A stretch of 64,000 bases of DNA from Phocoena phocoena (GCF_963924675.1 NW_027077452.1:806001-870000); one strand, 5' to 3'; shown: positions 11,763 to 23,460, counted from the first letter of the stretch. The notes: generated by a model from the letters alone, not told the origin. A program made the numbers and translations.

Positions 11763-11968
11763 CAGCCCATGGGGCTCTCGAGGTCAGGCCAATCCCAGGA
11801 TATGGAGCTCACCTGGGCAGGTACCCTACCCCCACCCCAGCCCACGGGGCTCTCGTGTTCAGGCCCCTCCCAGGATATGGGATTCCCTGGGCAGGTCCTC
11901 TGCAGTCCATGGGGCTCCCGTGGTCAGGCCCCTCCCAGGATACAGAGCTACCCTTGCAGGTACCTTGG
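11763..11968. repeat. Short GC-rich minisatellite, about three copies
   Basis: Three diverged copies start at 11,763, 11,838 and 11,903 with cagcccatggggctc or close variants, each followed by caggcc and cccaggata. Spacings of 75 and 65 bp show internal indels. It adjoins the 5' side of the retroviral pol remnant. Confidence 0.7.
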
Positions 11969-13254
11969 CAGGGCTGGGCACACAGGAACCGTGCACATAG
12001 CCCTCATTGCAGAGCACTCCCAGCTCACCTGTCGCTCAGATCTGACACAGAGCACCTCAGAGCAGGACTTGAACTAACAAACAGCAGCTCTGACAGGTCT
12101 GTGACCCTGGGCATCACTCTGTGCGGCCTCCTCCACCTGGTCTTCCAGAGACTTCCACTGCACCTGGGGCACCAGGCCTCTGTCTCCAACCACCACCCAC
12201 CCCTCCTCTCCCTGACTCCTGGGTTCCTCTCATTAGGAGAGGGTTTTCTTGAAGTTGTCTCCCACTCATGGACCAGATAATATAATTAGAAAACAAGCCA
12301 GAGCTGCAGCCCCTTGTCTATCCTGACTCTCAGGAGCCCACACCTGTTCCTTGGACCTGGCCAATTCAGCAAGTTCCATTTTCAGCAACTGTGAGCCCCT
12401 GAGGGGTGATTATTGGCTGGCTTGGGAAGCCTGACCGTGCCGGCCAGCCCTCCCCAGGTGTGCCTGGGTTGAGATCAATATAAACACCGCTCCAGGCAGC
12501 AAGAGCCCCTGCAGCTGTGCCTGACGCCATTTTCTCTGCCCTGTCAGCAGTCTCGGGGCTGGGCTGGTGGGAGGGAGTGAGAGGCCACGGCTTTGTGGGT
12601 GTCCCAGTGTGAGTGGGGCTCTGCTGGACTTTCTGCAGCAGTTGCCAAGATGCTACCTGCTAAAGAAGAGGATGTGTCACCCACACCTGCCGCTGGAATT
12701 TCTCCCTGGGCACAGGTGAGGAAGGAAGAAAGCAGTGGGGGCCGGGACAGCAGGGGTATCTCAGGCAGGGAAATGGAGAGCTTCCAGAAGAGCACCCAGG
12801 GCCAGGACCATCCTGGCTGGCCTGCAGGCACCAAGTCGGCTGGCATGCTGTCCCTCATGTGGCTCCATGGCCCTTCCTCTAGGTTTTCAAGTCCTTGTAC
12901 ATATTCAGGTGTTTAGCCTTGGAAGGGTGGGAACATTTCAGCAGCAGCTGGCCTGGGGCTCGGCCCACGTTTACTCACAGATACCTCGGCACGGTCCACC
13001 AGCTTTGCAGTGAGGACGCTTGTTGCGAGGAGCATGCTGGCTGAATGGGAGATGATTCCCCACCACTGACCAACTTCAGAATTGTTTGCAATTGGAGCAA
13101 GTGCCCTGAAACGGTTTTCCTCTGTGTAACTGGTGGGTTCTGTTCTTTTTTATCTTTTTTTCGTTTTTGGTTCAAGGTAGATTTTATTCCTCTTTTGTGT
13201 ATTTACAGATATAAGCATGGAAATAATTTATTCATATAAATACATGTATGTGAA
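11969..13254. other. Unrecognised island sequence, possibly with a MIR-like fragment
   Basis: GC-rich to about 13,010, then AT-rich. Around 12,030-12,140 the words gcaggacttgaacta and gtgaccctgggcatcactc faintly recall a MIR SINE; this is weak. An AT-rich box (caatataaacacc) near 12,476 looks TATA-like but has no gene beside it. No open frame here shows a recognisable domain. Confidence 0.35.
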
Positions 13255-13996
13255 GGGAAGAATATTTTTCTGTTTTACTTTTTTTAATTTTATTTTTTTA
13301 TTTTGAATTTAATTTTATATTTTTATACAGCAGGTTGTTTTTGGTTATCTACTTTATACATATAAATGTATACATACCAATCCCAATATCTCAACTCCTC
13401 CCACCACCATCCCCAACAGCTTTCCCCCCTTGTTGTCCATACGTTTGTTGTATACATGTATTGCTCTATTTCTGCCTTGCAAAACGGTTCATCTGTACAA
13501 TTTTTCTAGGTTCCACATATATGCATTAATATACAAGATTTGTTTTTCTCTTTCTGACTTACTTCACTCTGTATGACAGTCTCTAGATCCATCAACGTCT
13601 CTACAAATGTCCCAATTTCATTCCTTTTTATGGCTTAGTAATATTCCATTTTATATATGTACCACATCTTTATGCATTCGTCTGTCTGTGGGCATTTAGG
13701 TTGCTTCCATTTCCTGGATAGTGTAAATAGTGATGCAATGAACATTGTGGTGAATGTCTCTTTTTGATTTATGGTTTTGTCTGGGTATATGCCCAGTAGA
13801 GGGATTGCTGTATCATATGGTAATTCTATTCTTAGTTTTATAAGAAACTCCATAATGTTCTCCACAGTGACTGTATCAATTTACGTTCCCAACAATAGTG
13901 GAAGAGGATTCCTTATCTCCACACCGTTTCCAGCATTTGTTGTTTGTAGATTTTCTGATGATGCCCATTCTAATAGGTGTGAGGTGATACACCATG
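13255..13996 (-). mobile_element. L1 3' end, antisense, 5'-truncated, with ORF2 C-terminus
   Basis: A T-rich run at 13,262-13,320 marks the tail side. It is followed by 3'-UTR-like sequence and then the end of ORF2 on the minus strand. The frame at 13,635-13,865 contains ELPYDTAIPLLGIYP and MWYIYKMEYY, both typical of the L1 ORF2 C-terminus, and one lysine of the usual IKKMW is missing. The fragment stops abruptly at about 13,996 (gaggtgatacacc), where satellite resumes, so the 5' truncation point is the satellite junction. No target-site duplication was found. Confidence 0.85.
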
Positions 13997-15118
13997 GATG
14001 AGTCTATTTCGTTGAGCAAAGAGTAGGTCTTGTTTATTACGTATTTGGCTTATGGAATGGTATGTGTGCTAATTTCAATCTGTTTTTATACAGCAGCCCA
14101 ACTCAACTTTCCCCTTAAGCAAGCATAAGGTTTTTATCTAAATGTGAGACTCTGTTCGGTTTTGTAATTCAGTTTATGTGTAGCCAAGTTTACACTCCCT
14201 CTATTAGTGATATCTTATGATAATTATCTTTCTTTGTGTGATATATTTCTCTTAGAATCATCATAATTAAATCCACTCAATTTGCTGCTACAGGCCTGAT
14301 GACATTGATTTCACTGCTGAGTGATATTCCGTTGTACGTAAGTAGCACAACTTCTTTATCCATTTTTTTCTTTCTGGGATATTTAATTTGTACTGGACTC
14401 GAGGTTCTTGTAAACACAGCAGCCCTAAATTTTGTGTTGGCTGTGTCTTGTTGATTTTAATTTTCCTAAGCTATAGGGCCAAAAGTGGAAGTGCCCTAGG
14501 CTCTGTAGCTTTGTTTTTTAGATGTTTCAGGATACACCATGAACATCTCCAGAGTGTCTGTTGGCAATTTACATCCCGCCCATCAGCATAACACGGCTCC
14601 CTGTTCTCCATGGCCTGTCCTGTGTTTCTGGTTTTTACACTTTATTCAGATGGCCTTTTTGACGAATGGGAAATGTGACTTCATTGTAGTGTGGATTTCC
14701 ATTGCTGGAGTGCTTGGTTGGCCAAAATGTTCATATGCGTTTTTTCCTGAATATATTCAGGAAAAATGTATACGCACTTTTTGTCCATGTGCATCACTGT
14801 CAAAGATCTGCCGCTTTTCATATGCTTTAAATGCAATTCCAATCTACCTCTTGAAATATGATTCCTGCAATTCTGCCTCGTTTTCAAGTCCTCTTTGCAG
14901 ACTTACTTCGATATATTTTTGCCAATAGCTGTCATTTATCTCTGCAGGTTTGTGAATTACAGTGCCCCTGAGCTCCTTTCTTAACTCGCTTCCTTGTAAG
15001 CTGGCCACAAAACTGCAGGTTTGCTTCAGGCCATAATCAGGGTCCAGCACGGCACTCTGAGCCTTTGGTTAATCCCTCTTCCTGGTGGGAAATTAGAGTT
15101 AAATGTGCCCCTCCAGAT
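13997..15118 (+). repeat. Diverged partial satellite monomer P1
   Basis: Satellite from phase about 413 (tatttcgttgagcaaagagt) to about 1,550 (gtgcccctccagatac). The palindrome at 14,718-14,788 has a left arm reading ggttggccaaaatgttcata, closer to a mariner terminal repeat than the young monomers are, and arms that no longer match each other. It ends where the GC-rich array begins. Confidence 0.85.
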
Positions 15119-15160
15119 ACCTGCCTCACTCCCAGCCACATGGTGATGTATGTCCTCAGG

Positions 15161-16018
15161 TTTGAGGCCATATGTGATGGGTTCCTCATCTTTTGATGAT
15201 GTGGCCCCACTGGTGTGTGGACACTCCTGCCTGGTTCCCATCCCCTTGGTGATGTGGGCCCTCTGGTGAGACTCTGATCCTGGTTGGGTCCCTCACACAT
15301 CCGTGAGGTGAGCCCTCTTCTCTGAGGTCACTCCTGCCTGGCTGGCACAACCCGCCTTGTTGACTTCGGCACCCTGGTGGCAGTTGGAGCCTGCTGGGAG
15401 CCTCCTTCCCGCGGTGATGAGGCCCTCTGGCGTCAGACCCTAATGGCGGGGTTCCCACATTTTCTGATACGTGCTAAGTGGTACGAGGGCACTCCTGCCA
15501 GGTTCCCATCCTCATGAGCGTGTGGGCCTTCTGTTCTGAGGTCCTAACGGCTGGGTTGCTCACACTTTCATGATGTGGGCCCTCTGCTGTGAGGTCAATC
15601 CTGCCTGGCTGGCGCACGTCGCCTTGGCGATGTGGACCCTCTGGTGGCAGTTGGAGTGTGCTGGGGCCTCCTCCCCTCAGTGATGAGGGCCTTCTGGTGT
15701 CAGGCCCTAAGTGCTGGGCTCCACACATTTTCTGATGTGTGCCCAGTGGTGCGAGTCACTCCTGCCAGGTTCCCATCCCCATGGGCATGTGGGACTTCTG
15801 TTCTGTGGTCCCAACTGCTGGGTTGCTCACAGTTTCATGATGTGGGCCCTTTGCTGTGTGTTCACTCTGGCCTGTATCCCATAGTGTCAGTGCTCTGGGC
15901 CTCCAGCTTGGAGTTTCCAACTTCTCGATTCCTCACCTTTTTTATTCTATGGGCCCTCGGTTGTGCGTCTCCTCCTGCATGCCTCACTCCCAGCCCCTTC
16001 GTGATGTGTGTCCCCTTG
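15161..16018. repeat. Expanded copy of the 592-bp unit (858 bp)
   Basis: This copy is 266 bp longer than standard, about five extra subrepeats. The extra length is visible as a duplicated block: gtgctaagtggtacgagggc near 15,473 and gtgcccagtggtgcgagtca near 15,740 are equivalent positions 267 bp apart, each followed by actcctgccaggttcccatc. Confidence 0.75.
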
Positions 16019-16663
16019 TTTGAGGCCACATGTGCTGTGTTCCTCACCTTTCTATAATGTGGCCACACTGGTGTGAGGACACTCTTGCCTGGTTCCCATT
16101 CCCTTGGTGATGTTGGCCCCACTGCTGTTAGGACAGTCTTGCCTGGTTCCCATCACCTTGGTGATGTTGGCCCTCTGGTGAGAGTCTGATCCTGGTTAGG
16201 TTCCTCACCCTTCTGTGAGGTGGGCCCTCTGCTCTGAGGTCACTCCTGCCTGGCTGGCACACCCCGCCTTGGCAACGTCGGCCATATGGTGGCAGTTGGA
16301 GCCTGCTGGGAGCCTCCTCCCCTCAGTGATGAGGGCCCTCTGGCCTCAGGCCCTAACTGCTGGGTTCCCACATTTTCTGATTCGTGCTAAGTGGTGCAAG
16401 GACACTCCTGCCAGGTTCCCATCCCCATGGGGATGTGAGCCTTCTGCTCTGAGGTCCCAACGGCTGTGTTGCTCACAGTTTCATGATGAGGGCCCTCTGG
16501 TGTGAGTTCACTCCTGCCTAGATCCCATAGCCTCGCTGCTCCTGGCTGCCTGCCAGAGGTTCCAACTGTGGGATTCCTCACCTTTTTTATTCTATGGTCC
16601 CTCTGTTTTGAGGATCCTCTGGCCTGCCTCACTCCCAGCCCCTTGGTGATGTGTGTCCTCAGG
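16019..16663. repeat. 592-bp unit with one extra subrepeat (645 bp)
   Basis: It is 53 bp longer than standard. The extra subrepeat is at about 16,085-16,170, where tgcctggttcccat plus ccttggtgatgttggcc occurs twice in a row. Length change in whole subrepeats fits slippage or unequal exchange at the 54-bp level. Confidence 0.75.
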
Positions 16664-19600
16664 TTTGAGGCCACGTGTGCTGGGTCCCTCAAATTATGGT
16701 GATGTAGCCCCACTGGTGTGAGGACACTCCTGCCTGGTTCCCATTCCCTTGGTGATGTTGGCCCTCTGGTGACAGTCTGATCCTTGTTGGGTTCCTCACA
16801 CTTCTGTGAGGTGGGCTTTCTGCTCTGAGGTCACTCCTGCCTGGTTGGCACACCCCGCCTTGGTGACATCGGCCTTATGGTGGCAGTTAGAGCCTGCTGG
16901 GAGCCTCCTCCCCTCGGTGATGAGGGTCCTCTGGCCTCAGGTCCTAACTGCTGGGTTCCCACATTTTCTGATTCGTGGAAGTGGGCCGAGGACACTCCTG
17001 TCAGGTTCCCATCCCCATAGGGATGTGGGCCTTCTGCTCTGAGGTCCCATCCGCTGGGTTGCTCACAGTTTCATGATGTGGGACCTCTGCTGTGAGTTTG
17101 CTGTGGCCTGGATCCCATAGACTCTGTGCTCTGGGCGGCCTACTGGCCGGTTCCAACTGCTGGATTCCTCACAACTTTTATTCTGTGGGCTCTGTTTTGT
17201 GAGGATACTCCTGCTTGCCTCACTCCTAGCCCCTTGGAGATGTGGGTCCCCTGTTTTAGGCCACATGTTCTGGGTTCCTCACCTTTCTATAATGTGGCCA
17301 CACTGGTGTGAGGACCCTCCTGCCTGGTTCCGATCCCCTTGGTGATGTGGGCCCTCTGGTGAGAGTCTTATCCTGGCTGGTTTCCTCACCCTTCTGTGAG
17401 GTAGGCCCTCTGCGGTGAGGTCACTCCTGCCTGGCTGGCACACATCATCTTGGTGACGTGGGCCCTCAGTTGGGAGTTGGTGTCTGCTGCGAGTCTCCGT
17501 CCCTCAGTAATGAGGGCCCTCTTGCGTCAGACCCTAACTCCTGGGCTCCCAAAATTTGCAGATGTGCGACCTGTGGTGCGAGTACACTCCTGTCAGGTTC
17601 CCAACCCCATGGGAATTTGGGCCTTCTGCTCTGAGGTCCCAACGGCTGGGGTGCTCACAGTTTCATGATGAGGGCCCTCTGATGTGCGTTCATTCCGGCC
17701 TAGATCCCATAGGCTTGCTGCTCCTGGGCGCCTGCTGGGAGGTTCCAACTGCGGGATTCCTCACCTTTTTTATTCTATGGGCCCTCTGTTTTGAGGCTCC
17801 TCCTGCCTGCCTCAATCCCAGCCCCGTTGTGATGTGTGTCCTCTGGTGTGAGGCCACGTGTGCTGGGTCCCTCACCTTTCGATGATGTGGCCCCAATGGT
17901 GTGAGGACACTCGTGCCTGTTTCCCAGCCCCTTGGTGATGTGGCCCCTCTGGTGAGAGTCTGATCCTGGCTGGGTTCCTTACCGTTCTGTGAGGTGGGCC
18001 CTGTGCTCTGAGGTAACTCCTGCCTGGCTTGCTCCCATTGCCTTGGTGACGTCGGCCCTCTGGTGGCAGTTGGATCCTTTTGGAGACTCCTGTCCTCGGT
18101 GATGAGGTCCCTCTGGCGTCAGGCTCTAACTGCTGGGCTCCCCAGGTTTTCTGATGTGAGCCCAGTGATGCCAGGACACTCGTGAAATGTTCCCATCCCC
18201 ATGGCGATATGGGCCTTCTGCTCTGAGGTTCCAACGACTGGGTTGCTCACAGTTTCCTGATGTTAGCTCTCTGGTGTTAGTTCACTCATTCCTAGATCCC
18301 ATAGCCTCTGTACTCTGGGCCGCCTGCTGGGAAGTTCCAACTGCTGGGTTCCTCACCTTTTTTATTCTTTGGGCCCTGTGTTGGGAAGCTCCTCCTGCCT
18401 GTGTCACTCCCAGCCCCTTGGTGATGTAGGTCCTCTGGTTTGTGGCCACATGTGCCAGTTTCCTCATCTTTTAGTGATGTGGCCCCACTGGTGTGAGGAC
18501 ACTCGTGCCTGGTTCCCGTCCCCTTGGTGATATGGGCCCTCTGGTGAGAGTCTGATCCTGGTTGGGTTCCTCACACTTCTTTGAGGTGGGCCGTCTGCTG
18601 TGAGGTCACTCCTGCCTGGCTGGCACACCCCGCCTTGGCGACGTGGGCCCTCTTGTGGTAGTTGGAACATGCTGGGAGCCTCCTCCCCTCAGTGATGAGG
18701 GCCCTCTGGCGTCAGGCCCTAACTGCTGGGTACCCACATTTTCTGATATGTGCTAAGTGGTGCGAGGACACTCCTGCCATGCTCCCAACACCTTGGGGAT
18801 GTGGACCTTCTGCTCTGAGGTCCAAATGGCTGGGTTGCTCGCAGTTTCATGATGTGGACCCTCTGCTGTGAGTTTACTGCGGCCTGAATCGCATAGACTT
18901 GGTGCTCTTGGCCGCCTGCTGGGAGGTTCCCATTGCTGGATTCCTCAGCTTTTTTATTCTATGGGCCCTGTGTTGTGAGGCTACTCCTGCCTGCCTCATT
19001 CCGAGCCCCTTGGAGATGTGGGTCTTCTGGTTTAGGCCACATGTGCTGGGTTCCTCACCTTTCTATGATGTGGCCACACTGGTGTGAAGACTCTCCTGCC
19101 TGGTTCTGATCACCTTGGTGATGTGGGCCCTCTGGTGAGAGTCTTATCCTGGCTGTGTTCCTCACCCTTCTGTGAGGTAGGCCCTCTGTGGTGAGGTCAC
19201 TCCTACCTGGCTGTCACACGTCACCTTGGCGACGTGGGACCTCAGTTGGGTGTTGGTGCCTGATTGGAGTCTCCTCCCCTTGGTAATGAGGGCCCTCTGG
19301 CGTCAGGCCCTAACTCCTGGGTTCCCTAAATTCTCTGATGTGTGCCCTGTGGTGCGAGTACACTTCTGACAGGTTCCCAACCCCATGGGAATGTGGGCCT
19401 TCTGCTCTGAGATCCCAACGCCTAGGTTGCTCACAGTTTCATGATGACGGCCCTCTGGTGTGAGATCACTCCGGCCTGGATCCCATAGTCTCGCTGCTCC
19501 TGGCCGCCTGCTGGGAGGTTCCAACTGCGGGATTCTTCACCTCTTTAATTCTATGGTCCCTCTGTTTTGAGGCTCCTCCTGCCTGCCTCAATCCCAGCTC

Positions 19601-20463
19601 CCTTGTGATGTGTGTCCTCTGGTTTGAGGCCACGTGTGCTGGGTCCCTCACTTTTCGGTGATTTGGCCCCACTAGTGTGAGGACACTCCTGCCTGGTTCC
19701 CATTCCTTTGGTGATGTGGGCCCTCTGGTGAGAATCTGATCCTCTTTGGTTCTTCACACTTCTGTGAGGTTGACCCTCTGCTCTGAGGTCACTCCTGCCT
19801 GGTTGTCGCACTCCGCATTGGCGACGTCGCCCCTCTGGTAGCAGTCGGAGCTGGCTGGGAGCCACCGCCCCTCGGTGATGAGGGCCCTCTGGCATCAGGC
19901 ACTAATTGCTGGGCTCCCCACATTTTTTCATGTGTGCCCACTCTTGCGATGACACTCCTGCTTGTTTCCCTTCCCCATGGGGATGTGGGCCTTCTGCTCT
20001 GAGGTCACAACGGCTGGGTTGCTTACAGAATCACAATGAGGGCCCTCTGTTGTGAGTTCATGCCGGCCTGGATCTCATAGCCTCAGTGCTCTGGGCCGCC
20101 TGCTAGGAAGATCCAACTGCTGGTTTCCACACCTTTTGTATACAATGGGACATGTGTTGTGAGGTTAATCCTGCCTGCCTCACTCCGAAACCCATGGTGA
20201 TGTGGGTCCTCTGGTTTGAGGCCACAACTTTTGATGATGTGGCCCCACGGGTGTGAGGACACTCCTGCCTGGTTCCCATCACCTTGGTGATGTGGGCCCT
20301 CTGGGGAGAGTCTGATCCTGGCTGGGTTCCCTACCATTCTGTGAAGTGGGCCCTCTGATGTCAGGTCACTCCTGCCTGGCTAGCTCACATCGCCTTGGCG
20401 ACGTGGGCCCTCTGTTGGCCACTGGAGCATGCTGGGAGCCTCCTACTCCCGTGAATGATGGCC

Positions 20464-20826
20464 CTGGAAAAAATGCATATGCCCTTTTTGGCCAAGTGCT
20501 TCATTGACGAGGTTCTGCCACTTCTCTTATGCTTTCAGAGCAATTCACGTCTACCTCCTGAAATCGGATTCCAGCAATTCTGCCCCACTTTCAAGTCCTC
20601 TTCGCAGCCTTAATTCAATATATTTTTGTACGATTTCTGTCATTTATAAGTCTGCAGGTATGTGAATGACAGTGCCCCTGAGCTCCTTTCCTCAACTCGC
20701 TTTCTTGTGAGCTGGCCACAAAACCGCAGGATTGCTTCAGGCCCTAATCTTGTTCCAGCATGGCATGCTGAGCCTTTGGTTAATTCCTTTTCCTGTTGGG
20801 AAATGAGTGTTAAAATTGCCCGTGCA
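20464..20826 (+). repeat. Partial satellite monomer P2, left piece, starting inside the palindrome
   Basis: Satellite resumes at ggaaaaaatgcatatgccct, the right arm of the palindrome, ending at 20,495, and runs to phase about 1,537 (ttgcccgtgca). The left arm and everything before it are absent; the GC-rich repeat abuts within about 8 bases of the palindrome centre. The L1 at 20,827-21,498 separates this piece from its continuation. Confidence 0.88.
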
Positions 20827-21498
20827 TACTGGGCATATACCCTGAGAAAACCAAAATTCAAAAAGAGTCATGTACCAAAATGTTCATTGCAGCTCTATTT
20901 ACAATAGCCCGGAGATGGAAAGAACCTAAGCGCCCATCATCGGACGAATGGATAAAGAAGATGTGGCACATATACACAATGGAATATTACTCAGCCTTAA
21001 AAAGAAATGAAACTGAGTTATTTGTAATGAGATGGATAGACCTAGAGTCTGTCATACAGAGTGAAGTAAGTCAGAAAGAAAAAGACAAATAGCGTATGCT
21101 AACACATATATATGGAATTTAAAGGAAAAAAATGTCATGAAGAACCTAGGGATAAGACAGGAATAGAGGCGCAGACCTACTGGAGAACGGAATTGAGGAT
21201 ATGGGGAGGGGGAATGGTGAGTTTTGACAGGGCGAGAGAGAGTCATGGACATATACACACTAACAAATGTAGTAAGGTAGATAGCAAGGGGGAAGCAGCC
21301 GCAAGGCACAGGGATATTAGCTCGGGGCGTTGGGACAGCCTGGAGGGGTGGAAGGGGGAGAGAGGGAGGGAGGGAGACACAAGAGGGAAGACACAGGGAG
21401 CATATGTATATGTATAGCTGATTCACTTTGTTATAAAGCAAAAACTAACACACCATTGTAAAGCAATTATACCCCAATAAAGATGTTAAAAAAAATAT
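20827..21498 (+). mobile_element. L1 3' end, sense, 5'-truncated, with target-site duplication
   Basis: It contains the end of ORF2 in the frame 20,880-21,092 (MFIAALFTIARRWKEPKRP, then DEWIKKMWHIYTMEYYSALK and SEVSQKEKDK). Next come a purine-rich 3' UTR (about 21,180-21,400), AATAAA at 21,476-21,481 and a short A-rich tail. It is flanked by the 11-bp direct repeat ttgcccgtgca at 20,816-20,826 and 21,499-21,509, which lies in satellite sequence. This shows a simple retrotransposition into a satellite monomer. It is about 670 bp and cannot be autonomous. Confidence 0.92.
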
Positions 21499-21718
21499 TT
21501 GCCCGTGCACACACCTACAGATAGTCTCCCATTGGTTCTCCTTATTCCTGTTCATCTTGCGCAGAAATTGCAAACAGTGCCAAACAGGAGGTTAAAGGCA
21601 CTGACTCTCCAAATGGGGAGAGTGTAAGAAAAGGGTCTGGAATGGTGAACCTGAGTACCAGGGGACGAAAACAGACATGCATGTAAAAAGGTTTCCCAGT
21701 CACACGGTGGAGCATACT
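21499..21718 (+). repeat. Partial satellite monomer P2, right piece
   Basis: It continues the monomer broken by the L1 (ttgcccgtgcacacacctac onward) to the unit boundary. It is moderately diverged: caaatggggagagtg instead of caagcggggagagtg. Confidence 0.88.
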
Positions 21719-23460
21719 CTGGGTTTCCCATGCAAATTTTAGCAGAAGGAAGAATCCCTTGAACCTGGAGAGTTGGGAACCATGGAATGGGTACCAGGCA
21801 GTATGACATCAAAGGGTCTGCATTTGCTCACTGAACCTCACCAATGCTATCAGCCCAAAGGGTCAAGCCTTATCTCTCACCCAGCTCTGGGTGTAGATGT
21901 GGTAAACCAGGTTGCATCACATGCCCTGTGTGAGTTATTTAAGAATGGCTCTCTATTTCACTGTCATTGTGTTTTGTTTTTGAAATTTTTTTTGACACTG
22001 GGATTTATCGGATTTTCACTGCTGCGTTAATGCCGCTGTACACACTCTTGATTCTCTTACGGAGACATAAATATCCACGGGTTTTAAGATTCTTCCTAGT
22101 CAGGTATATTCCTAGGCGTTCAATATGTGGTGTTGAGTCCATTTCGTTGAGCAAGGAGTAGGTCTTGTCTATTACATATTTGGCTTATGCAAGGTTATCT
22201 GTGCTAATTTCAGTCTCTGGTTTTATGCAGCACTCCAACGCACCTTTCTCCATAAGAAAGCACAAGTTGGTTTTCTAAATTTGAGACTGTTCTGTTTTGT
22301 AATTCAGTTCATGTGTAGTCAAGTTTACATACTGTATATTAGTGATATTTTATGATGTTTCTTTTTATGTGTGACTTATTTCACGTAGAATCACCATACC
22401 TGTATCCTCTCACTATGCCACTATGGGCCTGATGACACAGATTTCATTGCTGAGTGATATTCCATTGTACGTACGTACCACAACTTCTTTATCCATTGTT
22501 TGCTCTCTGAGATATTTACCTGGTACTGTAAACGAGGTTCTTGTGAACAGAGAGGTCCCAAACTTTGAGGTGGCTGGGTGTTTTTGATTTTAATTTCCCT
22601 AAGCTGTAGGACCATAAGTGGAAGTGCCATAGGCTGTGTTGCTTTGTTTCTTACGTGTTTCAGGAAACACATAACACTTCTCCAGAATGGTTGTCGGCAA
22701 TTTACATCATATGCATCAGCATAATAAGGATCCCTGTTTTCCATTGCCTGTCCTCCGTTTCTGGATTTTACAATTTTTTTAAATGGCCCTTTTGCCCTGG
22801 GGGGCACTGAGATTTCATTGTAGTGCAGGTTTATTTACAAGCTTCTTGGTTGGCCAAAAAGTGCGTATGCGTTTTTTCCTGAATATATTTAGGGAAAAAA
22901 GCATCCGCACTTTTTGGACAAGTGCATCATTATCGACGTTCTGCCTCTTTTCCTATTCTTTAAGTGCAATTCCAGTTTAACCCTTCAATCGTTTTCCTGA
23001 AATTCTGCCCCGCTTTCAAGTCCCCTTTGCAGGCTTACTTCAATATATTTTTGGAGGATAGCTGTCATTTATAACTCTGCAGGTTTGTGAATTACAGTGC
23101 CCCTGAGATCCTTTCTTCAACTCGCTTTCTTGTGAGCTGGGCACAAAACCGCAGGATTGCTTTAGGCACTAATCTCTTTCCACCAGGGCACGCTGAGCGT
23201 TTGGTTAATTCCTCTTCCTGGTGGGAAATGAGCATTACATTTGCCCGTGCCGACACCTACAGCTAGTCTCTCATTGGTTCTCCCTATTCCTGTTCATCTT
23301 GCACAGAAATTGCAAGCTGTGCCAAAGAGGAGGTTAAAGGCACTGACTCTCCAAGCGGGGAGAGTGTTAGTAAAGCATCTGGAATGGTGAACCCGAGGAC
23401 CAGGATACGAAAACTGAGATGCATTTTAAATCGTTTCCCAATCACACGGTGGACGATACT
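21719..23460 (+). repeat. Satellite monomer U6, diverged edge unit
   Basis: First full unit of the right-hand array, 1,742 bp. It is clearly more diverged than the following units up to about 22,980, then close to consensus. The palindrome at 22,850-22,921 is imperfect, but both arms carry the same variant (left gtgcg, right cgcac) against gggcg/cgccc in the central array. It has aatgccgctg near 22,030, the non-CGG form. Confidence 0.9.

Larger units (their letters stand above)
15119..20463. repeat. GC-rich 592-bp tandem repeat built of about 54-bp subrepeats
   Basis: Nine anchors of the tttgaggcca type lie at 15,161, 16,019, 16,664, 17,254, 17,847, 18,439, 19,031, 19,623 and 20,215. Six of the intervals are 590-593 bp. 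Inside a unit the core gatgtgggccctctg recurs about every 50-60 bases; for example, between 17,346 and 17,937 I count eleven steps (17,346, 17,404, 17,457, 17,507, 17,562, 17,615, 17,665, 17,716, 17,770, 17,830, 17,882). So this is a higher-order repeat of about 11 x 54 bp. Open frames on both strands are by-products of this periodicity. I do not recognise the family. Both flanks are diverged satellite in the same orientation. Confidence 0.9.

Noticed and set aside
12476..12488. TATA-like box caatataaacacc with a CCAAT-like motif upstream
   Set aside because: No transcript, exon or LTR structure could be tied to it, and it is oriented opposite to the retroviral remnant.
15474..20337. Many 60-140 aa frames in the GC-rich array, with protein-level repetition
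   Set aside because: The subrepeat is about 53-54 bp with variable length, so frame is not kept; frames occur on both strands. No domain is recognisable.
21181..21400. Purine-rich G-rich tract as a quadruplex-forming regulatory element
   Set aside because: G-rich purine tracts are normal in the L1 3' UTR, which explains its presence here.
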